A stretch of DNA of 64,000 bases, from contig JALLLT010000013.1 in NCBI GenBank assembly GCA_025266875.1, forward strand, positions 496,001-560,000, written 5' to 3'. Each line of letters opens with the position of its first letter. Position 1 is the stretch's first letter. Shown piece by piece: positions 11,883 through 23,083 of the stretch. A model generated the notes under the pieces. It was given only the letters and a program-made list of their open reading frames with translations, did not search any database and was not told the origin of the DNA. A program made the position numbers and the translations under genes. This stretch comes from Fennellomyces sp. T-0311. Lineage: Eukaryota; Mucoromycota; Mucoromycetes; Mucorales; Lichtheimiaceae.

Positions 11883-12070
11883 GGCCGAGTCGACTCACCG
11901 TTGAGTGACCCGAAGCGTAGCGCAGGGGCTCAATCAGTCGAGCGCAGCGAGACAGGTGACGACTCGGCCATAGGGCTTAGGTTACGAGCCGGCTTACCGT
12001 TGAATGACCCGAAGCACAGCGAAGGGGATCATTCAGTCGAGCGTAGCAAGACAGGTGACGTGCTCGTTAC
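11883..12070. repeat. Pair of 65-bp direct repeats in inverted-repeat frames
   Basis: Two copies of a 65-bp unit (11897-11961 and 11996-12060) start ACCGTTGA and end GACAGGTGACG. They differ at about eight positions. Copy A is bracketed by a perfect 10-bp inverted repeat (11883-11892 and 11960-11969) and copy B by a 9-bp inverted repeat with one mismatch (11981-11989 and 12062-12070). Within copy B, TGAATGA pairs perfectly with TCATTCA; copy A keeps the pairing with one mismatch. The GC-rich content stands out against the AT-rich surroundings. The units can be translated, but nothing supports a protein. A small dispersed palindromic element is the likeliest reading. Confidence 0.75.
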
Positions 12071-13140
12071 CTTAATTATATAAATCCTACGACTAATAGT
12101 GAGATTGGAACGGGTGTTTGTAACTTCATCGAATGCATTTACAAATTTTTATATATCATGCAAAGTAAGAAGTCGGTACTGTTTGTTTTATATGATTCTT
12201 TTTACGGTAGTCCTAACGTATTTTCTGCAACTCGTCTTTAATTATGCATGCTCCAATTTATTTTAAAAGATAAGTATGTCTTTAATCTTTTCAACTTTTT
12301 GTCGATACGTGTACTCTGGAATAGGAAAAACAACGTCGTCTTTCTGCTGAGATTTATTACTTGCTTCAGCTGTAAATGCAGTAATAAAGTACTTTTCTTC
12401 AAGCAGTGTAATGACAATTTCGTAATCGGAAGGTACTTTCTGGCTTTCGCTTGCCTCCTCAGCCAGATTCGAATCGAAGTTATTGGTTATATCATATTTT
12501 CTTCCATACACATGATCTAAATCATGAATTTGATCTAATGCCGCTCCTGCTTTACCTGGTTTTGCCCCATTTCGTCACTTAATGGGTAGTAGTTTCTCTG
12601 TTCGACTGATTTATCTCAAATTTGTTACTAATAATCACTTCTTTATGTTTTGGGTCGATTCTGGGTTTGGATAGTATTTGTGATAGAAAGGCAAAAAAAC
12701 TAATGCTTGACACGGGATACAAGAAACTGGTGTGCAGACACCTAATCAAAGGGGTGTCCGCTCGGATCGCTTCTGGGTGTCCGATATTTTATCTGTCTGC
12801 TGAATCTTATTGGCTGACATTAGCTAGGCTATTATATTCGCCGTGTGTCACAACCTCGCATTTTGTGCTCCTCTGGTTTTTTGCCTGTGCAAAAAAGCGG
12901 GGTCCACTATGATATTTATCCGTATCAGCCAAATATATTAGCTTTCAGTCGTTTAGGACTCCACTATTGCTGCTCGTCTTGTGCGCCTAGTTCCCAAGCC
13001 AACAAACAAAGAAGGAGTACCAGGAAAGCTGTCAGTGTTGCCATGGTAGATGTGCTTTATGCTGCCAGGCAAAACTTAAAATCTCTGGTTTGTGTTACGA
13101 TGTACCCCAGATCAGTGTGATGAGCTGGAAAAACTAGATC

Positions 13141-13429
13141 CAACATTAAAGGTCATCATGTTGAACAGCTGACTTTTCCGCATCAGAAAACAGTAGTTCG
13201 AAAACGGCCTTCATAGAACATTGTAAAGAGCTAGACCACGCAGATTCTGAAAAACTCTATTCGCATTGTCGGCGCGCATCTCCGGTGAGTCAATCGTTTT
13301 CAATGCTTTTCCAAAAAGTTCCGTGTACGCCCGTGTGGGGATTATATCCCACTCAACGTCGGGTGAACTATTGGGCGCAAGAATCGGGCATTTGACATTC
13401 GTTTGCATATATTCCTCTTCACTTGACAT
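13141..13429 (-). pseudogene. Possible coding relic
   Basis: A 72-codon open stretch (13211-13429) starting MSSEEEYMQTNVKC has protein-like composition. After its stop, a second protein-like stretch starting MKAVFELLFSDAEK continues in a neighbouring frame at about 13192-13141. The change of frame without a splice signal suggests a broken gene, though two chance open segments cannot be excluded. No family recognised. Confidence 0.3.
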
Positions 13430-13805
13430 AAATCTAACTTGTTCAAATACGTATTAACGTTCCATAGGAGGCATGAATAACCGATTCAAAATATATAGTT
13501 GCAGATAAACTTTCAATGCAGATTTACAGGAGTATTCTTCAGGTAGATCGTTAGCGGGAACGGAACGATAACATAAAAACTCTCACATTGTCATAAAGAA
13601 CGATCTCATTAAGCAAGTTAAAATTTGTCATCATTGCCATTTTCATATGGATTTTCATTACGATACGCGAGAACACATACATTCTGTCGGTGTGTAAATT
13701 TTTTGTCTTTTATGGAACTTGGATTTCTTATTTAAATAGCTGTCCAAAATCAGTTGCACAACGACAATATTGCCTTTCCTTTACCCCACTTTTTCATCCT
13801 GTAAA

Positions 13806-15847
13806 ATGGATATTTCATTAATAACACAGAAGCTTTCAGTATCAGCTACCACTGTCCTCAATACTATTGCATCTTCCAAGTCAGGCGACTACAAGAAAGC
13901 GGGTCAAGTTGCATTAATCGGTCTCGCCACCTATGCAGCGAGCGCGGTAAGCTGGCCTTCAGACAATACTTCAACTGTTAATACTCATCAATCATAAAGT
14001 CTTTATACAGAGCCTTTTTTGGCCCTCTTAGCCATATCCCTGGGCCTTTCGATCTGAAGTTTTATGATATGACCAACAGAAGAGATTTTATTAATCCGTT
14101 AGGAGAAAGGTTGGCTTTTACGTAACACAAGAAAACCTCAGCCATATGAACCATCACAATATAATGTAGCTGGAAGAAATTCAAAGCTTGGCAAGAAGAG
14201 TACGGCGATGTCGTTCGTCTTGGCCCCGATACTATTGCTATTTCCGATAAAGATATGCTGCGACAAGTACTTTTGAAAGATGACTTACCTAAGGGTCCCA
14301 GATATGAAAGGCTAGGGCGTAAGCATATACTGAGAAAATCCATTTGTATCACATTACACTAACATGAATACATTCCAGGATTCGGTGGTTGGACCTTATT
14401 CAGTTCCGTTGATAAATCTTTTCACAAACAGCGAGTAGGTAAAATGAGATTTAATCACAATCGTGCATACTCATTTTTTTTCTTTCAAGCGACGTGTTGT
14501 TTCGCCTGCATTTTCGGTCAAATACCTAAACTCGCTTGAGAAATATATGCTCACCACCACTCAGTCGTTCATTGACAGAGTAGATCGGGACATCCAAGCG
14601 ACAGCTGGCTCGGACGGATTTGGTACAGTCGATATCTGGATCTTGCTTCAATATTTAGCTTTGGATATCATTGGAGAAACAGCGTTCGGTCAAACATTTC
14701 ATATGCTTGAAGCCAGTGATCATGTGGTACCGCGTACCATTTCCAAGAGCATGCAACTTGGTGCAGCCGTACGTTGTCCTTGTTATTATATTGAAGTTTC
14801 AAATCTTTTTAACTACTGGGTCGCTTAGGTCGCTGGAAAACCGTACACTACCATGTTCAAGGCAATGTTTTCTCTTTCTGATATAGTAGACTCAAACGAA
14901 CGTTTGAAAAAAGTATGTTCCTTTCTACTCTCAGAGATGACACGTTCTTACTGTCTATCACAGTTTATGCGAAATATTATCATGGAGCGACTTCACGGAG
15001 GAGATGCTGCTCGAAGAGACGATATTTTACAAATTTTGATTGATACACAACATGCAAGCTCTACTGAGGATCGACTGACAGCCGAAGCGATTGCACAGGA
15101 GACGGTCTTGTTCTTGATTGCTGGCTCCGAAACGACAAGTAACACAACTGGATTTGCGATTATTGAATTAATGAAACACCCAGAAGCATTCGCCAAATTG
15201 CGTGCCGAAATTGATGAAGTTCCATTGGAAATTGGGCAACAGCTCCTTCATCATGAACAGCTAAAGAAACTTCCATATTTGAACGCAGTGATCAACGAGA
15301 CATTACGCCTAGATCCTATCGATGTCGATGGTCTCCAACGTCGAGCTGATCGGGATATACTTCTTGGAGGGCGGTTGTTTGTACCCAAAGGCGTAAGTGC
15401 AGTGTTTGTGCTTCATGTCTCGAGCTATATATAACCGAGGGTTCTTCACTCTATAGACTATTATTTTATCGAACGTGTATCGCACACACCTTGATCCTAA
15501 ATACTGGCCTGATCCTACTTCATTCAAACCTGAGCGCTGGCTGGAAGGTTCCGATATCCCAGCTGATACCGAAGCTTTCTTCCCATTCAGTATTGGGTAT
15601 GTACCAAACTCCAGTTTACAAACTATCCGGACATATCTACTTATACTCTTTCTCTTATAGATCACGAAACTGTATTGGTAAGGTGTTTGCGCAACAGGAG
15701 ATGCGTCTTTCGATCGCCAATCTTGTCAAATTCTATGACATCAGGCCAATCCCCGAAGAGTTGGCAGCCGCAGACGAGCGCCTATCCTTCATTACCTGGG
15801 GAGTGAAGAGCAATAGCTTCAAAGTTCATATGAAACGCAGAGAGTAA
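13806..15847 (+). CDS. Cytochrome P450 monooxygenase
   Basis: This is a haem-thiolate monooxygenase, about 520 residues in roughly eight exons. Exon 1 (13806-13946) starts MDISLITQK; its intron 13947-13999 joins it in phase to SLYRAFFGP. The membrane-proximal proline-rich hinge SHIPGPFDLK follows. Further on come the C-helix region (WTLFSSVDKSFHKQRRRVVSPAF), the oxygen-activation I-helix AGSETTSNT, the K-helix ExxR in NETLRLDP, the PERW block, and the haem loop FSIG|SRNCIG with its cysteine ligand, split by the last intron. All catalytic landmarks are intact. The stretch after ExxR (DPIDVDGLQRR) lacks the usual proline-rich 'PPVPG' form and may mark an unusual subfamily. The N-terminal hydrophobic segment (VALIGLATYAASA) is a plausible ER anchor. 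Substrate cannot be inferred and no biosynthetic cluster surrounds it. Confidence 0.88.
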
Positions 15848-16261
15848 ATTGCGTATTCTTGCTCCATATTTGATATTTTTTCTGCGATACTTTTGTACGT
15901 ACGTACGTACCTTTTGTTCATCTCTTTCCGTTCTTTATATTAGCATTCCTTTAACTATCAACCCGTATCCCTCTATGAACATGACTGTTGTATACAGCGT
16001 AGGATGACTAGACAAATAAATAGTCGAAGCCGTTATTTGTATGAAATTTTTAAAGAGGACAAGATGGAGATACAATAATAACCAATATCCTCTTTCATCT
16101 TAGATAAAACTGATGTACATAACGTTAAAGACAAATCTCGTGAAAAGCGCTGAATTTATATCTACTCATGATCTTTTCTCGATTTTAATATTATTCCAAT
16201 ACGGATTAGGTACTATAAATTACTATGGTCTCGACTTGTGAATATGTAAAGTATGGACGTG
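15848..16261. other. Intergenic region between convergent P450 and PH-domain genes
   Basis: These 414 bp between two converging genes should hold both 3' ends. The only feature seen is a perfect GTAC tandem (16 bp, 15895-15910). AT-rich otherwise. Confidence 0.6.
15895..15910. repeat. GTAC tandem repeat
   Basis: Four perfect GTAC units, self-complementary, just downstream of the P450 stop codon (15847). Confidence 0.9.
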
Positions 16262-17995
16262 TTACCACATGAATTTAGAGGGGACAGTATTTGTATAAAA
16301 ATCTCCTTCCGATTCTTCATCGCTATCGTACTCGCTGAAAAATCCACTTCCATCAATGTCCATGTCGTCGCTTCCTGTCACATACGACAATGACGACATG
16401 CTGCCGTCATTCATATCCCGATATTGGTTGAGAATGCCTGCTACATATGCGAACGCTTGTTCCCAATCGCGCGAAGTCGTCATGCTGTCAGGTAGAACGT
16501 ACATCCGGCATTCAAAGCAAGTTGTATCTTCCAAATATCGAAGGTCTTGTGGATTTAAGGCCCTTTCTGTAAACTGTAGAGCCAAACCGAGTGATCCTAC
16601 ATCAACTTGACGCTCGTCATCGTCCGTGGGAGGATGTGATACGTGGACAAAGTAGTCCAATGGTATTTCGTATAAAGGTGGTCGACTGTCCTTAAACTCA
16701 AAGTCGTATAATAACAGTTTTGTTCCATGTAAGGCAGCCCAGAATCGCTCCCATTTCTAAAGTTATAAAAATAATCAGTTACGAAAAAGAACTGGACAAA
16801 AGTTGCATACCGGTGTTGATCGACCACGGATATAGACTGTGATGAACCCTGCGTAAATACATTTGTTATCGAGTAGGACTTGGGCACCACTGCTGACGAA
16901 TGTGCCGTAGATCACCAAAATTTGACAAGATGGTGTCGATCCAACCGTGATGCGCCGTAACACCTTCTCACATGGCTGTACCGATATTTTAAATTCTTCT
17001 TTTCCGATGCATGTTTCTTCTTGCAAATGCGAGCGCGTGCTAAATATTGAAGGCTTGGGCAGTGTAAATACTTTTAATGTAGCCGCCGTAGGTTGGTCAA
17101 TATCACTGTGTTTAAGATCCGTGAGTTCGTGTATCTTTAAAAGTGACACTTTGTAACTAACAAGAGAAATGTCTCGTCAAAGTCTGCTTGAATGTTGTGC
17201 TTGCCGCATTTTTCAGCGGATGCATGCGCTCCGGTACAAATGCATTGATCAACTTGCACAGAGCATCGAAAATAGCACGCTAAAAAAAATAGAAGTGAAT
17301 ATGCTGTAAAACAGTTGGCCTCATATTCAAAGCCATACCCTTCGATGCATTCTGACTGACAATTTGAATAACTAATGATAGGCGTTTAAGCTTATCGAGA
17401 ATTCCAATAGCATTAAATGAATTACCTCGAAGATAGAATGTAGCTTTGGGAGCGGCAATACTTAGAGGTTGCTGGGCTAGAGGACTATGCGTGGGTTCAA
17501 AATATAGTTTTGCTAACTGAAAAGATTGCAACTATCACTCACTTACAAAGTTTGACTTCGTGTCACGGGTTTGCGAAGCACGATCGAACCAGAGCAATCC
17601 AGCAATGGATGTCTCAAACCTTCTGCAGATACAGGTTCTTGCTTAATCCATGTCAGTTTCTCGCCCGGCAGCTGATCCAGTGTGTCACAAGGACCGTTGT
17701 AATGCACGATTGGGTCCGACGACGCTCCCTTTGTGGTGGTTGCACATTGCTTTTTGACTACTTTTGTATCGGTAAACGACGATGAAGGCCCGATACGCTT
17801 ATGAGAACTTCCAGCAAGCCTAATCTGCGTGCTGGCTGAAGACAACTGGTGAAAGGATTTGCTGAAAAAGTTCCTGAATGACGCCGATGAAAGTCCTTTG
17901 ATTGTAAGCGAGGACGATGTGCCACCGCTGGTGGATCGCCGGGGAGGCGGTGAAGACTGCAGCAGTGGGTTCTTCACAGTCGGATAATCTGCCAT
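16262..17995 (-). CDS. PH-domain protein, function unknown
   Basis: This is a multi-exon minus-strand gene starting MADYPTVKNP. The N-terminal ~150 residues are Ser/Pro-rich and probably disordered. A central region (exons around 17530-17290 and 17160-16960) is not recognised. The C-terminal third reads as a pleckstrin-homology domain: YAGFITVYIRGRSTP joins across an intron to KWERFWAALHGTKLLLYDFE, and the domain closes with a helix around SRDWEQAFAYVAGI, where the usual tryptophan is present. The tail is acidic (DSDEESEGD). PH domains bind phosphoinositides or proteins, so a role at a membrane is likely but unproven. It lies 154 bp downstream of GPI13 on the same strand. Exon joins in the middle were not fully traced. 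Confidence 0.65.
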
Positions 17996-18148
17996 ATATG
18001 CTGAGGAAGTAAGAGAGGGAGGAAAAGAAAGTGTGTATTGAAAAAAGTACAGCAGAAAAAAAGTAGCCGACAAGGCAGGAACGCATCGGAACTTTTATTG
18101 GTTTTTCATTTAATAATATACATGTGGGTCTTGTCAAAAATATGCTTT

Positions 18149-21049
18149 TTATGGATAGCGTAATAGCCGTTCGTGTATAATCGCCGCTACAACTAATCCC
18201 ATTCCTAGCAAACCTTGGAGCATGAAACGGGGAGCAAAAATCTTCCATGTCATCAAATGTCGACGTAGAATGAGTACGAATATGGCCGATAAGCTTGTTG
18301 GTATCGATTGGAGCGCAGTCATTAGGTATAACGACAATCGTATAGCTGTGGGATCCAGTTCGTCGGAAAGCAGGACCAGCATGCTGAGCCAGGAAACGAT
18401 GGGTCCAGATAGTGTTGAAAGGGCGACTAATACCATCGCCGCATAGTAATATACGTCGTCGAATCCCATGAATGCAGCCCTCCATGGCAATGATGTGAAT
18501 GTTGCTTGATGCGAAGTAGCGAAATAAAGATGTTGCCCCACGGTGTAGACTACTGCTAGTCGGATATATATGGTTGATGGATCTTGATGGTATGTCAAAA
18601 GTTTGGTGATGACCGGTACAACCAAGATGATATGGCTTCCAAAAGGTTTCTGAAGCATCGCCAGTGTTGTGCTCCACGAATACAACAAAAGCCAGGATGA
18701 TGATTTGCGGTTCCTTCGGATCGTCCAGACGGCGTATACGGTGTTCGCAATAGTCAAGATATAAATGACACGCGGTGCATAAACGTCTAGAGTTCTAATG
18801 ATTGTCGCAGCAATATGTCGTGGTATATCTACTTGGGGTGCGTCTGGTGCATTTTGATATATATCAGCCAATTGTCGCAGTAAAACAATGACGAGTGATA
18901 TCCGGTAAGCTAGTAAAGGCCCCATTCGTCGGCCGACTTGTGCCTGAAACAGCAGCGGGAGGACAAACAAGGCCAAGATAATGTTGCCTATCGTGTAACC
19001 GATCGTCAAGTATGCATCCCGACCAAAGTTGAGGTATCCATTGTGAATATAATCGCAGTACGGGAACTGTTCTTCACGGCACTGGCCTGTTTCCCCGGTG
19101 ATTCTAATCCACATAGCTACAACTACAGGAGACAGTAGGGCAATTTTATCAGGAGACCGCCAAGTGGCGATGGAGTGGGCAAACCATACAACGCATAAAG
19201 TCACACCGATATATCTTGTATCGCGGTCTTCCCAGATGACAAAACTGTTTGATCCGAGAGAACAAGCGACAACTGTGGCACCAGTAACGAGTGATATCCA
19301 AGCTAACGAGAGAGGGCGCTGTTTGGGGGTTTTTGGTGCATTGGTCATAGTGAGAAACAAAGCAGCAACAGCAATGCAGCTAGCCGCAAAAAGTCCATCA
19401 GCCTTTCCCATTTTTTCAAACCAGCCGTGAATATCTGCATTCTGGAATGCGAGGTAACCACCCAAAGATGCAGTCAGTGTGGTCAGCCATAAGATGATGC
19501 CAAGTTTTATATTGACTGTTGGTCTGTGCAGAGAAGCCGAGAAGAGGGTTGCACAAGATGTCATCACCAGTATTACCGCCCCGACGACCATAGAGCCGAC
19601 ATCAAATTGAGCCCAAATGGCTTCGCAATATTTGATGGTGCTCATGAGGAATGTATCGTACTCAAACAAAATGCGCTCCAGTGTTTCGATATCACCGTCG
19701 GACAAACCAGCAAACATTCGCTCTGCGTTCCACAAATGCTCATAGATCGGCTTCAGCGCGCTCGGGGCAAATCCGGGATGCTCCGTATGATGCCAGTATG
19801 CGTTGAGATAACGGTGAACTTGTACAGCGTTCATGCGGAATTGTTGTGCCATGTGATGTAATATTTGCTGCTTTGTTGAGGGTGTTTCATCTATGTTCGG
19901 TACCAGGACATCCGGGAGAACAGCTCCAAGGTTTCCAAAGGGGATTGGAATGCCGAGCAAATAGGCTAGTGTTGGCACAAGATGAATTTGTGACACAATG
20001 GGATAGTCTGTGGCCTTGTACCCCAAACGATCGACAATTTCTTGGACAGGGTAGCCAAGTTTCTCCGTTCTGGCACTATGAAGTCGATGGATGAGGTCTT
20101 GGTAATAATCGTCCTTCAAAGTGAGCTGCCGTCCGGAGTATAAAAACAGGCCGCTCATCAACTCTTCCACGCTTTCACCACCGTGGTCACCTTCCACAGA
20201 CATGCCGTGATCGCCCATGACAACAAGAAGGGTATCTTCGTCAACATATTGCGAGAGCCGATCGATCACATCGTTCATTTGTGACAACTTGCTGGCCATG
20301 CTCGGATGCGACGGTCCGTAAGTATGACCACAGTGGTCGACGCCTAAAAAGTGCGCAATAGCCACTTGCCAATCAGACTGATCCTCCATCAAGGGCCACA
20401 GGCGTTCAAGAATTCGGTTGTCGACGGTATGCAGATCAAACATTTTGAAGCTGTCGCTCTCAAATGTCTTGTTTCGATCGTGAAATACTTCAGGATACAA
20501 ATTGACCCAAGTATCGTCGCCCATGAAATAGATGTTGTCATAACGACTGCGTACATGTCGAAGGAGATGGTCCTCGTTGACCGCAGACGAGTCGAAATTC
20601 GCACCTGCATCGATGAATGTTGGAAGTGAGCCGGTCATTAATCCTTTGACGCGTTGCATTGTCGTGGTAGGTGGGTCAGCGCGGAATTGATACAGTAGTG
20701 ACGATGCTGGGTGCTCACGATGCAGCTTTTCTATAATTGGGAGTCGATTCAGATAGTATTCGTCTTTGTCTGGCATAGGCACAATAAAGTCGAAACGAAG
20801 AGCATCAATGACAATTACAATCACGCGTTCGAAAGGAGGATTTGCTGGAATTGTTGGTGGATGATTAGATGGTTTGACGGATTGTTCGTGCAACGGAAAT
20901 TGATCCCATACATCGTTATGATTGGCGTGGATGTCGAGTGTTTGGCGCGTCAACAGGAATCCTTTCAGAAAAAAATAAAGGCCCAGTCCCTGAAGGCATG
21001 CTAATGATGTCAATATAAACGCCAATGAAAGGCGAAACGATTTTGACAT
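18149..21049 (-). CDS. GPI13: GPI ethanolamine phosphate transferase 3
   Basis: This ER-membrane enzyme adds ethanolamine phosphate to the third mannose of the GPI precursor, the group later used to attach the protein (PIG-O in animals). It is a single intronless reading frame of 966 codons from the first ATG (MSKSFRLSL). A membrane anchor near residues 7-30 is followed by a lumenal alkaline-phosphatase-fold domain: VIDALRFDF (metal site and phosphate-accepting threonine region), FMGDDTWVNLYP, FLGVDHCGHTYGP, and VMGDHGMSVEGDHGGES. The remaining ~500 residues form about a dozen membrane segments. The DALRFDF form separates PIG-O/GPI13 from MCD4 and GPI7. Size and order match the family. It is divergent from RPB5, 337 bp away. 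Lack of introns is unusual among its neighbours. Confidence 0.93.
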   Translation of the reverse strand: MSKSFRLSLAFILTSLACLQGLGLYFFLKGFLLTRQTLDIHANHNDVWDQFPLHEQSVKPSNHPPTIPANPPFERVIVIVIDALRFDFIVPMPDKDEYYLNRLPIIEKLHREHPASSLLYQFRADPPTTTMQRVKGLMTGSLPTFIDAGANFDSSAVNEDHLLRHVRSRYDNIYFMGDDTWVNLYPEVFHDRNKTFESDSFKMFDLHTVDNRILERLWPLMEDQSDWQVAIAHFLGVDHCGHTYGPSHPSMASKLSQMNDVIDRLSQYVDEDTLLVVMGDHGMSVEGDHGGESVEELMSGLFLYSGRQLTLKDDYYQDLIHRLHSARTEKLGYPVQEIVDRLGYKATDYPIVSQIHLVPTLAYLLGIPIPFGNLGAVLPDVLVPNIDETPSTKQQILHHMAQQFRMNAVQVHRYLNAYWHHTEHPGFAPSALKPIYEHLWNAERMFAGLSDGDIETLERILFEYDTFLMSTIKYCEAIWAQFDVGSMVVGAVILVMTSCATLFSASLHRPTVNIKLGIILWLTTLTASLGGYLAFQNADIHGWFEKMGKADGLFAASCIAVAALFLTMTNAPKTPKQRPLSLAWISLVTGATVVACSLGSNSFVIWEDRDTRYIGVTLCVVWFAHSIATWRSPDKIALLSPVVVAMWIRITGETGQCREEQFPYCDYIHNGYLNFGRDAYLTIGYTIGNIILALFVLPLLFQAQVGRRMGPLLAYRISLVIVLLRQLADIYQNAPDAPQVDIPRHIAATIIRTLDVYAPRVIYILTIANTVYAVWTIRRNRKSSSWLLLYSWSTTLAMLQKPFGSHIILVVPVITKLLTYHQDPSTIYIRLAVVYTVGQHLYFATSHQATFTSLPWRAAFMGFDDVYYYAAMVLVALSTLSGPIVSWLSMLVLLSDELDPTAIRLSLYLMTALQSIPTSLSAIFVLILRRHLMTWKIFAPRFMLQGLLGMGLVVAAIIHERLLRYP

Positions 21050-21386
21050 TATCAACAGGCACCACGACGTGTGCTCCTTTGAGCCAGTAGTTTATCTGGG
21101 AATTAAAGTAGGCAGGTCTGTGTCACATAAATTAGAAAGGATTACTGCAAAAGTACTTTGGGATCATGGGAAATATCTGTACATTTTCGCTGTTTCGGTT
21201 TCGCCGGCGCAACAGAACAAACTTCTGAAGAGGACAGTTTAGATGGGTTGCTGTCAAAGAAGGAAGTAGCAGAGCAATGGGCAACTACGACAACAGCAGT
21301 GAGCGGATGCGTTTTTAGAATGGAGTGACTCGTTTTCGACTGTACACACTTTTTTTTTCTTCTTGACACATCGCCACCTCGAAATT
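21050..21386. promoter_or_regulatory. Divergent promoter GPI13 / RPB5
   Basis: These 337 bp separate the two start codons and must hold both promoters. A T-rich run (21351-21361) lies just before the RPB5 start. No clear TATA box or known site is seen. Confidence 0.5.
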
Positions 21387-22313
21387 ATGGATTCCGGCAG
21401 CAACAACGAGGCAACACGATTGTGGCGAGTGTTCCGTACCGCACACCAAATGGTGCACGATCGGGTAGGTTGATTGCAGCCTGACCTAGCGACTTTGTCT
21501 AATGTCCACGTCCAAATTAAGGGTTACCTCGTATCTCAGCAAGATCTTGACATGGAGCTGGACGCGTTCAAGCGTCAGTTTGCGCCCACCGGTGATGTCG
21601 AGTATGCACTTTTTGATCCAACATCTCAACGCAGCCGCTAATTTGATTTCTGTGTAATCAACCAGCCGTGATCATTTGACCTTTGTAGTTCAAAAGAAAG
21701 ATGATCCTACCGATCAGTTATTAGTATTCTTCCCCAAGGATAAGTCGGTTGGTGTGAAGCCTTTGCGAACGTGAGTATAATATTGGAGGAGAGAATGCAG
21801 CGCAGTAACTAAGGCTTTTGTTAACGGATAGTTACGTCGAGCGTATGGCGCAGCAACAGATCCCCAAGGGCATTTGCATCTATCAGCAGACCCTGACTTC
21901 ATCAGCAAACAAGGTCATTCAATCGCTTCCCTCAAGACACACTCTCGAGTCGTTCCAAGAGAATGAGTTGTTGGTGAATATCACCCACCACGTCTTGGTT
22001 CCTAGACATGAAGTCCTTACCTCCGAAGAAAAGGCAGCCCTTTTACAAAGATAGTGAGTGACAATGAGAACATCAAGCAATGCGGGATACTGATCTCCAT
22101 CCAAACAGCCGATTGAAGGAAACACAATTACCCCGTATACAGCATTCGGATCCAGTAGCACGGTACTATGGCTTGAAGCGTGGTCAGGTAAGAAAGGAGT
22201 GAGAGAATGAAAGAAAGGGATTCGCTTGCTCACTAGGTCGCCCACAGGTCGTCAAAATTTTGCGCGAGAGTGAAACTGCAGGCCGCTATGTTAGCTACCG
22301 TCTGTGCATATAA
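21387..22313 (+). CDS. RPB5: RNA polymerase subunit RPABC1 (Rpb5)
   Basis: This is the fifth-largest subunit, shared by RNA polymerases I, II and III. Five exons join in frame from [20 protein letters not shown]. The N-terminal jaw domain includes [17 protein letters not shown] and [14 protein letters not shown]. The C-terminal assembly domain, shared with archaeal RpoH, includes [36 protein letters not shown] and the end motif [14 protein letters not shown]. Length of about 210 residues is normal. Its position beside GPI13 is a divergent housekeeping arrangement. Confidence 0.95.
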
Positions 22314-23083
22314 TTTCCTTTTCTTCCGCTTCTCCCTCTCAAGTATATACGCTGTGTACAGTGTATTTTAATAGCGCATACATTCACTTTTCATCGCCTC
22401 CAGCCAAGTAAACTATACTCAGGATTGTCACTCGCGTACAATACTGTTTTGCATCACGACGAACCATCGGATGGGACAACTTAAAATTCAGGTTGCTGAA
22501 AAGGAGTTGATTAGGCGTGGGTCTGGTCGGCTGGATTTACATGGGCAATACTATTGGTTATTCGTTGCCCGGTTGTTGGGGATTAGGAAATTGACAGGGC
22601 GAGTGTAGAAACAAGGAAGTAGTGCGAATGCGCATACATACCCAAAATAACTCTCTATATTGCTGATGGACATATACCTAAGTAAACTCTCTACGAATGA
22701 TGATTGACAAGTACATACTACTTCATTTCAATTAAGGCTATGAGCCATTGCAGTTATTAAAAGCGCACCAATACTGTTAGGGAACAGAAGCGTATAGTTG
22801 AGTACTGACGAAAGGCCTACATATGCATCTATGATTATTGCGTTGCTACTGCTCAATGGTACTAATAGTAGTATAGTGGGTAGAAGGATAGTCTATACCT
22901 CAATAGCATTTTAACTGGGTATATATGTAAGAATGAATAGTCCATTGTTGAAAATCGTACACACAAGTAGCTACGTATGTGGCTAGCTGCGTATGCTTTC
23001 TGTTCCAGTGCTTTGAGTACAAATAAAAAACGATACCACCATGATACGTAAATCAGATCAATAATATTAAGCGCTCAGTGATA

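Larger units (their letters stand above)
10498..13805. other. Gene-poor region
   Basis: These 3.3 kb have no convincing intact gene. The first ~400 bp is the glyoxal-oxidase promoter. Within the rest are an imperfect GC-rich hairpin (10811-10846), a short ATCT tandem (11661-11675), the paired 65-bp repeats (11897-12060), and protein-like but frame-broken stretches on the minus strand (12263-12511 and 13141-13429). The last ~150 bp before 13806 is the P450 promoter, with a TATTTAAA box at about 13731. Confidence 0.6.

Noticed and set aside
11901..12083. A 60-codon plus-strand frame across the paired repeats with duplicated SVERS-TGD units.
   Set aside because: The apparent protein repeat only reflects the DNA repeat; no start context, family or neighbouring exon supports it.
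12622..13120. Plus-strand open frames of 90-96 codons.
   Set aside because: Cys- and hydrophobic-rich composition without start context, domain or exon partners; judged to be chance.
13806..15847. A secondary-metabolite cluster around the P450.
   Set aside because: The neighbours are a PH-domain protein and housekeeping genes; no synthase, transferase or regulator is seen.
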